From positions 1 to 18,917 of the forward strand of contig CABJBO010000034.1 in assembly GCA_902363875.1 (NCBI GenBank): DNA of 18,917 nucleotides. The letters run 5' to 3'. The position numbers and the translations under genes are program-made. Of the stretch, positions 1 to 6,947 are shown piece by piece. The stretch is from Coriobacteriaceae bacterium (GTDB lineage Bacteria; Actinomycetota; Coriobacteriia; Coriobacteriales; Coriobacteriaceae). The notes below the pieces were generated by a model. It saw only the letters and a program-made list of their open reading frames with translations. It did no database searches and was not told where the DNA came from. The number at the start of each line of letters is the position of its first letter. Position 1 is the stretch's first letter.

Positions 1-43
1 CCGAAATGGCGCGAAGCACGCGGTTGACAAAACCATAGAGACA

Positions 44-74
44 CGTCCCAGAAAAATCATCCCAAAAAGACTAC
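44..74. repeat. Intergenic repeat fragment, related to 2937-3056
   Basis: Two parts of this stretch recur in the palindromic element at 2937-3056. The first 17 bases (44-60, CGTCCCAGAAAAATCAT) match 3039-3055 at 16 of 17 positions. CAAAAAGACTAC (63-74) is the exact reverse complement of GTAGTCTTTTTG at 2995-3006. The last four bases include the stop codon of the neighbouring minus-strand gene, so the repeat abuts the coding end exactly. It looks like a small dispersed intergenic repeat; its copy number in the genome cannot be seen here. Confidence 0.6.
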
Positions 75-640
75 CTTGCGAAAAATCGCACGCCAAAGGA
101 CGTATCCTCGCAGGCGACAATGCGGCGGTCGCGCAGGATGGTCCGCACGTAATACCAATCGCCCACGCAGCCCGACAAGTGCAGACCAGCCGCCAGGTAG
201 CACAGCAGCGGATAGCCCGAGAACGCAAACCCCAGGGCAAACGCCACCGTCAAAACAACCGTGGGCGCCAGGCAAATGGCCATGTACCGCCGACGCGAAT
301 ACACAACGCCCTCGGCGCAGGCATAGATCATCGCCGTCTCACGATTCGCGCCAAAGGTCACATGCGCGCCCGCAGGCGCCAGCAGCTTAAAAAACACCGC
401 ATGCACCAGCTCGTGCACGGCAAACGACGCTGCAGAAACCGCAGCCACACCGACCATCCAGCCCACGACGGTGGTCCAGCCGCCCGCCTCAGCCGCGTCC
501 AAGTCCGCAGGCCCGCCCAGCAGCATAAACACCGGCACCAGGCACACGGCAAACACCGCGATCACGGCCATCCCCCACACGAAGCAAGCGTGTAGAAAAT
601 CCTCGTCCTCAAACGCATGTATGTTGGAAATCTCATTCAT
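71..640 (-). CDS. DUF3267-type putative membrane zinc metalloprotease
   Basis: The product is 189 residues with about four hydrophobic segments. In the second half of the first membrane region pair it carries HELVH (in AVHELVHAVFF), the HExxH zinc-binding signature. DUF3267 proteins are short membrane proteins of this build, thought to be zincin-like peptidases related to the site-2 protease or M50 type; substrates are unknown. Length fits the family. The start ATG has no good Shine-Dalgarno sequence. A TATCCT hexamer lies 8 bases upstream (654 to 649 on this strand), so a leaderless transcript is possible, though the hexamer is a weak match. The gene stands alone and diverges from the MetRS-like gene. 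Its TAG stop lies in a repeat shared with 2937-3056. The family call is fairly secure; proteolytic activity is not shown. Confidence 0.8.
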   Translation of the reverse strand: MNEISNIHAFEDEDFLHACFVWGMAVIAVFAVCLVPVFMLLGGPADLDAAEAGGWTTVVGWMVGVAAVSAASFAVHELVHAVFFKLLAPAGAHVTFGANRETAMIYACAEGVVYSRRRYMAICLAPTVVLTVAFALGFAFSGYPLLCYLAAGLHLSGCVGDWYYVRTILRDRRIVACEDTSFGVRFFAR

Positions 641-680
641 AGCATCTTAGGATAGCGCCCCTGCCACGCACCCGCCCGCA

Positions 681-691
681 TGTGCGATAAT
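681..691 (+). promoter_or_regulatory. Candidate extended -10 promoter (TGTGCGATAAT)
   Basis: TGTGCGATAAT holds a GATAAT hexamer preceded by TG one base away, an extended -10 arrangement. No -35 is recognisable in the GC-rich sequence upstream. The same 11 bases occur on the other strand at 6666-6656, ahead of the DegV gene. Transcription would begin near 698. This argues against the in-frame ATG at 690 and for the ATG at 774. Confidence 0.45.
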
Positions 692-773
692 GTCGAACGA
701 TATGCACGAATTGACCACCGCGCCGCCGAACCCCGTGCCCGGCCGCGCTCTTACCTATATGCGAAGGAGTCCC

Positions 774-2924
774 ATGGCATCCAAATACTCCATGAACGAC
801 CGTCCCAGCTGGCCGCGCCGCGCCATCGTTACCGCCGGCGAGCCCTACGGCAACAAGGGTCTGCACTTTGGCCACGTCGGCGGCGTCTTTGTCCCGGCCG
901 ACTTCTTCGCCCGCTTCCTGCGCGACCGCCTGGGCCGCGAGAATGTCATCTTCACCTCTGGCACCGACTGCTACGGCTCCCCCATCATGGAGAGCTACCG
1001 CAAGCTCAAGGAGAATGAAGGCTACGATAAGTCCATCGGCGAGTATGTCGAGTCCAATCACTCCCGCCAGGCCGCGACCCTCAACAACTACAACATCAGC
1101 TGTGACATCTACGGCGGCTCGGGCCTTGAGCCGGCTGCGCAGATTCACAACGAGGTGACCGCGGAGATTATCGAGCGTCTGCACGAGCAGGGCACCATCT
1201 CCAAGCGCTCCACGCTGCAGTTCTACGATGCCAAGGCCGGCACGTTCCTCAACGGCCGCCAGGTCATCGGCCGCTGCCCCATCCAGGGCTGCAAGTCCGA
1301 GAAGGCTTATGCCGACGAGTGCGATCTGGGCCACCAGTTTGAGCCCGAGGAGCTCATCGCGCCCAAGAGCCAGCTCACCGGCGAGGTGCCCGAGCTGCGC
1401 CCGGTCGACAATCTCTACTTTGATCTGCCGGCCTACCTCGACTTTATGAAGACCTATACCGCCAAGCTCGCCCAGAACCCGCAGGTTCGCTCCGTGGTCT
1501 CCAAGACCATGGAGGAGTGGCTGCTGCCGGCTCAGCTCTACATCCAGAACAAGTTCCGCGAGGCCTTCGATGCCGTCGAGGACCAGCTTCCCGAGCACAC
1601 CGTGTTGGAGCCCGAGGGCAACAAGAGCAGCTTTACCGTCACCTTCCCCAGCTGGAAGGAGCGCGACGACGCCCACGCGGTGCTCGCCAACGGTGGCGTG
1701 CGCTTCCGCAGCGGCAAGGCACTCGTGCCCTTCCGCATCACCGGCAACATCGACTGGGGCGTTCCGGTGCCCGAGGTCGATGGCGTCTCCGACATCACCT
1801 GCTGGTGCTGGCCCGAGAGCCTGTGGGCGCCCATCAGCTACACTCGCACCGTGCTCGCACGCGATGCCAAGGCCGCCGGCGTGACCGAGGGCGTCGCCGC
1901 CCAGGATGCCGCCCTCATGGGCGAGCCCGCCGCCGATTCCACGCAGGTCCCCGCGCCCACCTACCAGCACAGCTCGCTCGACTGGCGCGACTGGTGGTGC
2001 TCGGACGACGCGCAGATCTACCAGTTCATCGGTCAGGACAACATCTATTTCTACTGCATCGCGCAAACCGCCATGTGGGAGGCCCTGGGTTGGGACCTTA
2101 CGCAGAGCACCGTCAGCGCCTGCTATCACCTGCTCTACATGGGCAAAAAGGCCAGCTCGTCCTCGCAGACCCCTCCCCCGCCGGCAGACGACCTGCTCAA
2201 CCACTACACCTGCGAGCAGATGCGCGCGCACTGGCTGTCGCTCGGCCTGTCCGAGAAGCCGGTGAGCTTTAGCCCCAAGGCATACGACACGCGTGTGACC
2301 GGCAAGGACAAGGACGGCAACGAGGTGCGTGCCTGCGACGACAAGCGCGTTATCGATCCGGCCCTTAAGGAGAGCGCGCTGCTGACCGGCGTCTTCAACC
2401 GCCTGGCCCGCAGCTGCTTCTACGGCGTCGCCATCAAGGAGGGCGACGAGAGCCCCTACCGCAACGGCTGCATCCCCGCCGGTGCCGCTTCTGACACCGT
2501 GGTCGAAGCCGCCGAGCAGGCAGCTCTCGCCTTTGAGCAAGCCATGTACAAGTTCGAGACGCACCGCGCGCTCGCCGTGTGCGACGACTACCTGCGTGCC
2601 GCCAACAAGCGCTGGAGCGACGCCTCTAAGGCCGCCAACAAGCTCGAGGGCGAGCCGGCAAACGCCGCAATGACGCAGGCCCTCGTCGACGCCTTTACCG
2701 AGCTGCGCGTGGCGACCGTGCTCATGCACGGCATCGTCCCTGCCGGCTGCGAGCTCATCTGCGAGTACTTCGACGTTGACCCGGTCGCCTTCTTTAGCTG
2801 GGATAACATCTTCGCCTCCACGGATGAGTTTGTGGAGAGCCTGGGCGAGAAGCCCGGCGAGCACCGCGTGAAGCCGCTACCCCCGCGCTTCGACTTCTTC
2901 AGCAAGCACGAGAGCCAGTACTAG
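774..2924 (+). CDS. Methionyl-tRNA synthetase-like class I aminoacyl-tRNA synthetase with variant KMSKS loop
   Basis: This 716-residue protein has the MetRS catalytic plan. H31-F-G-H34 stands for the HIGH motif. A zinc knuckle has C168, C173, C183 and H187, followed by a MetRS-like PEELIAPKSQLTGEVPELR segment. DWGVPVP and FIGQDNIYFY follow in the expected order, then a helical anticodon-binding-like region. The KMSKS position reads K459-A-S-S-S, so the second lysine is lost, and a proline-rich stretch follows. The last zinc ligand appears to be His. There is no C-terminal Trbp111/OB domain. It would attach methionine to tRNA-Met in the cytoplasm if catalytically normal; a paralogue with another job is possible. 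An in-frame ATG at 690 overlaps a putative -10, whereas the ATG at 774 has AAGGAG 4 bases upstream, so 774 is chosen. The next gene on the same strand starts 151 bases later. Confidence 0.85.
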   Translation: MASKYSMNDRPSWPRRAIVTAGEPYGNKGLHFGHVGGVFVPADFFARFLRDRLGRENVIFTSGTDCYGSPIMESYRKLKENEGYDKSIGEYVESNHSRQAATLNNYNISCDIYGGSGLEPAAQIHNEVTAEIIERLHEQGTISKRSTLQFYDAKAGTFLNGRQVIGRCPIQGCKSEKAYADECDLGHQFEPEELIAPKSQLTGEVPELRPVDNLYFDLPAYLDFMKTYTAKLAQNPQVRSVVSKTMEEWLLPAQLYIQNKFREAFDAVEDQLPEHTVLEPEGNKSSFTVTFPSWKERDDAHAVLANGGVRFRSGKALVPFRITGNIDWGVPVPEVDGVSDITCWCWPESLWAPISYTRTVLARDAKAAGVTEGVAAQDAALMGEPAADSTQVPAPTYQHSSLDWRDWWCSDDAQIYQFIGQDNIYFYCIAQTAMWEALGWDLTQSTVSACYHLLYMGKKASSSSQTPPPPADDLLNHYTCEQMRAHWLSLGLSEKPVSFSPKAYDTRVTGKDKDGNEVRACDDKRVIDPALKESALLTGVFNRLARSCFYGVAIKEGDESPYRNGCIPAGAASDTVVEAAEQAALAFEQAMYKFETHRALAVCDDYLRAANKRWSDASKAANKLEGEPANAAMTQALVDAFTELRVATVLMHGIVPAGCELICEYFDVDPVAFFSWDNIFASTDEFVESLGEKPGEHRVKPLPPRFDFFSKHESQY

Positions 2925-2936
2925 GCAACAGCAACG

Positions 2937-3056
2937 CGCCCGGGAATGATTATTCTGGGACGGGGATTAAAAAATCATTCCCGGGCGACGCAAAGTAGTC
3001 TTTTTGAGACGGGGATCATTAAATGATTTTTTAATCCCCGTCCCAGAATAATCATT
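2937..3056. repeat. Nested palindromic intergenic element with 35-bp perfect arms
   Basis: Positions 2945-2979 and 3022-3056 are perfect inverted copies of 35 bases, separated by 42 bases. Each half can also fold alone. CGCCCGGGAATGAT (2937-2950) pairs with ATCATTCCCGGGCG (2974-2987), and GACGGGGAT (3008-3016) pairs with ATCCCCGTC (3033-3041). The element can therefore form one long cruciform or two small hairpins. It carries GTAGTCTTTTTG (2995-3006), also found inverted at 63-74. There is no coding potential or clear terminator U-run. It resembles REP/MITE-like intergenic repeats and lies in the leader of the methyltransferase gene, ending just before its ribosome binding site. Confidence 0.8.
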
Positions 3057-3075
3057 TAGGTGGAAGGAAAGACGG

Positions 3076-4179
3076 ATGTCCAAGCCGCGTCGTCGTAAGC
3101 AGAAAAAGCAGGTCAAGGCCGAGCTCAAGCTCAGGCAGTTTGCCGCCACCGAGCTTTCCGACCAGCTTGCCGCCCTCCCCTGCGCTGCCGACCTGCCGCG
3201 CTTTATGGTCGACACGGTTGCCGGCGCCTATACGCCTGCCGATGCCGAGCTCATGATCGGGGGCTTCGGCGCCGCGGCCACACGCCCGGTCACGCTGCGC
3301 ACCAACACGCTCAAGGCGACCGCCGAGGACATCGCCGCCGCGCTCGACGCAGCCGGCATCGCCCACCAAACCGTCGCTTGGTACCCAGATGCCTTCATCC
3401 TGCCCGACGCCCAGGTTTCCGACCTGTGGGACCTCGACATCTACCGCGACGGCAAGATCTACTTGCAAAGTCTGTCGTCCATGATGCCGCCGTTGGTCTT
3501 GGGCGCCCAGGCCGGCGAGGACATCCTGGACATGTGCGCGGCCCCCGGCGGCAAGACGACGCAGATCGCCGCCCTCACGCAGGGGCAGGCGCACCTTACC
3601 GCCTGCGAGATGAGCATTCCCCGCGCCGAGAAGCTCGAAGCCAACCTCCACCGCCAAGGCGCAAAAAACGTGCCCGTCATGCGCATCGACGCACGCGAGC
3701 TCGACGAGTTCTTCCGCTTTGACCGTATCCTGCTCGACGCTCCCTGCACCGGCACGGGCACCGTCGTCAGCGGCAACGAGAAGAGCCTGCGCGGCCTCAC
3801 CGAGCAGTTGCTGAGCAAGTGCGCCCGCTCGCAGCGAGCACTTCTGGACCGCGCCATGGGAGCCCTCAAACCGGGCGGCACGCTCGTCTATTCGACTTGT
3901 TCGATCTTGCCGCAGGAAAACGAGGACGCCCTGCAAGAGGCCCTCGACAAGCATATGGACTGCGAGCTCATCCCCCTCGACGGCACGCCAAGCGAAAGTG
4001 AGGCACGCCGCGCCCAGGAAGCTGGCGAGAAGCCGCGCATCGAGTCCAACGCCCTGACCGAGGCCATTGCCGCGGGTCAGGTATCGGCCATCGCCAACGG
4101 CCTGCCCGGCACGCTCACCATTCCGCCCAGCCGCGAATTTGAGGGCTTCTACATTGCCCTGATCCGAAAACGCAGCTAG
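3076..4179 (+). CDS. RsmB/NOP-family RNA (cytosine-5) methyltransferase
   Basis: The 367-residue product starts with a basic tail (SKPRRRKQKKQ). Then comes a small N-terminal domain containing RTNTLK, and a class I SAM-dependent methyltransferase domain. SAM motif I is D152-M-C-A-A-P-G-G-K. Motif IV is D221-A-P-C224-T-G-T-G. Motif VI is STC275S. In this family the cysteine of the TC motif forms the covalent bond to cytosine C6, and the PC cysteine helps release the product. The likely substrate is 16S or 23S rRNA, using SAM; the exact position cannot be told from sequence. It is shorter than RsmF and has no obvious C-terminal PUA domain. GGAAGGA (3062-3068) lies 7 bases before the ATG. The leader contains the 35-bp inverted repeat. 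The gene converges on the small minus-strand gene 24 bases downstream. Confidence 0.93.
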   Translation: MSKPRRRKQKKQVKAELKLRQFAATELSDQLAALPCAADLPRFMVDTVAGAYTPADAELMIGGFGAAATRPVTLRTNTLKATAEDIAAALDAAGIAHQTVAWYPDAFILPDAQVSDLWDLDIYRDGKIYLQSLSSMMPPLVLGAQAGEDILDMCAAPGGKTTQIAALTQGQAHLTACEMSIPRAEKLEANLHRQGAKNVPVMRIDARELDEFFRFDRILLDAPCTGTGTVVSGNEKSLRGLTEQLLSKCARSQRALLDRAMGALKPGGTLVYSTCSILPQENEDALQEALDKHMDCELIPLDGTPSESEARRAQEAGEKPRIESNALTEAIAAGQVSAIANGLPGTLTIPPSREFEGFYIALIRKRS

Positions 4180-4203
4180 CGTACGGATCCAAAACTCAAC
4201 AAG

Positions 4204-4374
4204 CTATCTCCGTGCGCGTTTGTCCTGCTGGTCGCGATGCTGTTTAAGCATCGCGCGCTCCTTGCGTTCGGCCCTTTTGCCCTTAATGGCCGTGACCACA
4301 AAGTAGATGACCGCGGCGGCAACGATTGCGCCCACGCATAGGCCAATCGAGCCCAACATTGCCGAAAATTCCAT
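4204..4374 (-). CDS. Small single-span membrane protein (56 residues), unknown function
   Basis: This short gene reads on the minus strand from ATG at 4374 to TAG at 4204-4206. It has AGAGAGGTG about 7 bases upstream as ribosome binding site. The product has a short N-terminus, one hydrophobic segment (about residues 5-30, including GAIVAAAVIYFVV), then a highly basic cytoplasmic tail rich in K, R and Q (KGKRAERKERAMLKQ). The topology is probably N-out, C-in by the positive-inside rule. I do not recognise a family. The clean ribosome binding site, the sensible membrane segment and the lack of any other gene in this 385-base gap support it. It converges with the methyltransferase gene. Confidence 0.72.
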   Translation of the reverse strand: MEFSAMLGSIGLCVGAIVAAAVIYFVVTAIKGKRAERKERAMLKQHRDQQDKRARR

Positions 4375-4564
4375 ACCGCGTCACCTCTCTTTTAAACGGG
4401 ACTTTCAAGATAGCACCTCGATCCCCGCCACCACAGCTCCTTCACGTTCGCCGCCCTTCGGTCTAACGGAGGACGCGGCGGGGAAAAATCAACTCATCAA
4501 ACGATTTAGCAAGCACAACGCTGCCGGCACCCTGCCGGCCGTCATCACATAGAATCGAGCCTCC
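4375..4564. other. Intergenic region with a GC-rich inverted repeat and candidate -10
   Basis: This gap lies between divergent genes. CCCCGCC pairs with GGCGGGG across about 45 bases (within roughly 4424-4483), and CTCC/GGAG can pair inside it. GCCGGC occurs twice (4523-4528 and 4534-4539) and can form a small hairpin. TAGAAT at 4550-4555 is a near-consensus -10 only 9 bases before the ATG at 4565. That gene lacks a Shine-Dalgarno sequence, which would fit a leaderless transcript. No coding sequence is evident. Confidence 0.35.
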
Positions 4565-5656
4565 ATGGATACCCTCAACGATCTAAATGAGCGCGTCGAC
4601 GCCTTCGTCGGCACCAGCTCCTTCGACACGCCTGCCGCGGCAAACGACCAAGCCCCCATCGATGTGCCCGCCGAGGTTCACGAGGACATTGTCGCCTCGG
4701 TCGATTTCTCCGAGGTCGAGCTCGCAGACGAGTTCACCGAACCCCAGGTAGCCGTGACCCCCAACGGACTGCTTCCCATGGAGCCGCTGCCCATCGACGG
4801 GCGCCTGCGCAAGGCGGCCCTTCGCATGCCTGACGAGATTGAGGAGGCCAGCGGCTTCACGCTCTTCGGCCGTCGTATCAAATCGCTCATCTACACCACC
4901 GACGTCGCGGTCATCCGCAACTCCAATGCCGATGCCGTCTTTGCCGTTTACCCCTTCACGCCGCAGCCGGCCATTACACAGGCGCTGCTGACCGTCGCCG
5001 AGTGCCCGGTCTTCGTAGGCGTGGGCGGTGGCACCACCACCGGCAAGCGCTCCGTTCAGATGGCAGCCGTCTCCGAGATGCAGGGCGCGGCGGGCTGTGT
5101 GGTCAACTCCCCCGCCACCGCCGAGATGGTCGAGCACATCACCAACATCGCCGACATCCCCGTCATCGCCACGGTCGTACGTTGCGACGACGATGCTCAC
5201 GCAAAGGTGCGCGCGGGCGCCAAGATTCTTAACATCGCGGCCGGCAAGAACACGCCACAGGTCCTGCGCGAGCTGCGCGAGCACTATCCCAACCTGCCGC
5301 TCATCGCACCGGGCGGCAAGACGCCCGAGAGCATCCGTGAAACCATCGCCGCCGGTGCCAACGCCATCATTTGGACGCCGCCTTCGGCCCAGCAGCTGCA
5401 GACCGACATGATGCAGCGCTACCGCAAGATGAAGGAAGACGCCACGCCCGTCATCTCGCACGACGATATACCCATTATCGACCAGGTTGCCGCCGCCGAG
5501 GTCAGTCAGGTCGAGAACATGAATCCCGACGTGCCGATTCCCGACGAAGTCATCGAGCGCGTTGCTTCGATCCACGATCATATCGAGGAGCGTCGCGCCA
5601 ACCGTGGACTCAAGCCCTCGCTGCACGGCTTCTTCTTCCGCGGAAAGAAACGCTAG
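4565..5656 (+). CDS. TIM-barrel-like protein of unknown function with acidic N-terminal extension
   Basis: The 363-residue product has three parts. Residues 1 to about 85 are acidic, low in hydrophobic residues and probably disordered. Residues about 95-290 look like a phosphate-binding beta/alpha barrel, with alternating hydrophobic strands, a G-V-G-G-G-T-T-T-G-K-R turn near residue 160, AKILNIAAG, and LIAPGGKTPESI followed by AGANAIIW. The last pattern resembles the C-terminal phosphate loop of KDPG-aldolase or ThiE-like barrels. Residues about 290-363 form a charged tail ending in a basic stretch. No signal peptide is seen, so it is presumably cytoplasmic. I cannot name a reaction. No Shine-Dalgarno is visible, and TAGAAT lies 9 bases upstream. 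The gene is monocistronic and ends in a strong terminator. It is real by codon bias and length; function is open. Confidence 0.8.
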   Translation: MDTLNDLNERVDAFVGTSSFDTPAAANDQAPIDVPAEVHEDIVASVDFSEVELADEFTEPQVAVTPNGLLPMEPLPIDGRLRKAALRMPDEIEEASGFTLFGRRIKSLIYTTDVAVIRNSNADAVFAVYPFTPQPAITQALLTVAECPVFVGVGGGTTTGKRSVQMAAVSEMQGAAGCVVNSPATAEMVEHITNIADIPVIATVVRCDDDAHAKVRAGAKILNIAAGKNTPQVLRELREHYPNLPLIAPGGKTPESIRETIAAGANAIIWTPPSAQQLQTDMMQRYRKMKEDATPVISHDDIPIIDQVAAAEVSQVENMNPDVPIPDEVIERVASIHDHIEERRANRGLKPSLHGFFFRGKKR

Positions 5657-5667
5657 CAAAACATCTT

Positions 5668-5705
5668 GGCCCGCCCCACAAACGTGAGGCGGGCCGTTTT
5701 CGTTT
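5668..5705 (+). terminator. Rho-independent terminator of the barrel gene
   Basis: GGCCCGCC (5668-5675) pairs perfectly with GGCGGGCC (5688-5695). CAC/GTG can pair inside the loop, and GTTTTCGTTT follows. It sits 12 bases after the stop codon and before the converging DegV gene. Confidence 0.9.
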
Positions 5706-5736
5706 GAGCAATCATGCGGCGATGTGATGGGGCAAA

Positions 5737-6627
5737 TTAATCCACGCGCTTGTCGCCCATAAAGAAGAGCGCCACCGTACCAGGTCCGGTATGCGAGCCA
5801 ATCAGAGTACCGATGTTATTAATCTCAATCTTGCCTTTAAGCTGCGGAACCTGTTCCTCAATCAGCGCCGCAACTGCCTCGGCATCCTCGCGGCACGCCG
5901 AGTGCGACATGATGCACTTACCCGAATAATCCGCACCGTCCTGCACGTGTGCCATCATAGTCTTAGCCATCTCGGAAATCGCGCGCTTCTTAGTGCGAAT
6001 CTTCTCACGTGGCGACAGCTTACCTTCGCAATCGACCGTCATAAGTGGGCAAATCTTAAGCGCCGTGCCGATGATTGCGCTCGCAGCCGAAATGCGACCG
6101 CCGCGCAGGTAGCTCGACAGATCGGTCGAGAAGAACCAGTGGTGCAGGTTGAGTTTGTGCTCCTCGATCCAGGCGGCCGTCTCGTCGAGTGAAGCCCCGC
6201 TATCGCGCACGTCGGCGGCACATTCCGCCAGCAGGCCAAAGCCCGAAGACGCTGCCAGCGAATCGATGACGCGCACCTTGCCGCCCTGGGGATAGCGATC
6301 CGCGAGCATCTGCGCCGCAACGCAGGCCGATCCATACGTGCCCGAAATACCCGACGACAACGTCAGGTGCAGCACGTCTTTACCCTCGGCAACAAACGGC
6401 TCCCAAAACTCCTCGTACTCGCCCACGCTCACCTGAGACGTCTTGGGCATGGCGCCTGCGGCAATCTGGGCAAAAAACTCGTCCGGCGTAATCGACTGAT
6501 ACAGATCGTCCGTATAGACAACATCGTCGATCTCGTAATGAAAACACACGACAGGGATATTGCGCGACGCAAAGAACTCACGGGTTCGGTCGGCGGCGGA
6601 TTCACAGGTCAGGACAAAATCACTCAT
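5737..6627 (-). CDS. DegV family fatty-acid-binding protein
   Basis: The 296-residue product has the DegV two-domain fold. The N-terminal half has TCESAADRT near the start, PKTSQVS near residue 65 and SSGISGTY near residue 95. The C-terminal half has LRGGRIS and HSACREDAE, and ends with IGTLIGSHTGPGTVALFF. DegV (FakB-type) proteins bind fatty acids and, with FakA, present them for phosphorylation in Gram-positive bacteria. No fakA partner lies here, so a role in exogenous fatty-acid use is an inference from the family. The upstream ATG at 6645 lacks a ribosome binding site. The ATG at 6627 has AAGGAG (6639-6634) 6 bases before it and lies downstream of a GATAAT box, so 6627 is chosen. Confidence 0.93.
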   Translation of the reverse strand: MSDFVLTCESAADRTREFFASRNIPVVCFHYEIDDVVYTDDLYQSITPDEFFAQIAAGAMPKTSQVSVGEYEEFWEPFVAEGKDVLHLTLSSGISGTYGSACVAAQMLADRYPQGGKVRVIDSLAASSGFGLLAECAADVRDSGASLDETAAWIEEHKLNLHHWFFSTDLSSYLRGGRISAASAIIGTALKICPLMTVDCEGKLSPREKIRTKKRAISEMAKTMMAHVQDGADYSGKCIMSHSACREDAEAVAALIEEQVPQLKGKIEINNIGTLIGSHTGPGTVALFFMGDKRVD

Positions 6628-6655
6628 ATGAGGCTCCTTACTCATTGCTGCGCAA

Positions 6656-6666
6656 ATTATCGCACA
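6656..6666 (-). promoter_or_regulatory. Candidate extended -10 promoter of the DegV gene
   Basis: On the minus strand this reads TGTGCGATAAT, identical to 681-691 ahead of the MetRS-like gene. GATAAT lies about 28 bases before the chosen ATG, giving a short leader with the Shine-Dalgarno sequence. No convincing -35 is seen. The rest of the 6628-6947 gap contains AAATCGATTT (6821-6830) and the hairpin at 6891-6920, but no gene. Confidence 0.45.
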
Positions 6667-6890
6667 GTGAGCCTACATACGGTACATATGTCCACTATTT
6701 ACCAAATCGAACCAAAAATAGCGAACATCTTTACCACCATCGTCTCCACCGGCCCCACGCATAAACATCTGAGAAAACACCTTCTGTCGTCTCCACTCAA
6801 CCGCCATATCTACCTCAACTAAATCGATTTACCAAACCGTTCAGCCGACAATTCAGCCGCCGGCGCAAAATCGAAACAAAAGCGGCGCAT

Positions 6891-6920
6891 ACTGATAAAC
6901 GTTTGACGCTGTTTATCAGT
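6891..6920 (+). promoter_or_regulatory. Perfect 10-bp inverted repeat in the fbp leader
   Basis: ACTGATAAAC (6891-6900) and GTTTATCAGT (6911-6920) are perfect inverted copies with a 10-base spacer, followed by TTTT. The element ends 15 bases before the fbp Shine-Dalgarno sequence. It could be a dyad operator, a weak attenuator or a 5' stabilising hairpin of the mRNA. The AT-rich stem makes it a poor terminator, so an operator is my first guess. Confidence 0.5.
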
Positions 6921-6947
6921 TTTACCAACCCCATCGGAAGGTGTTTC

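Noticed and set aside
633..2864. 743-codon open frame antisense to the MetRS-like gene
   Set aside because: It is a codon-bias shadow: its translation is low-complexity (A, G, L, V, D rich) with no motifs, while the opposite strand encodes a recognisable synthetase.
4583..5659. 358-codon minus-strand open frame antisense to the barrel gene
   Set aside because: The plus-strand frame has coherent secondary-structure patterning and a terminator; the minus frame is biased and motif-free.
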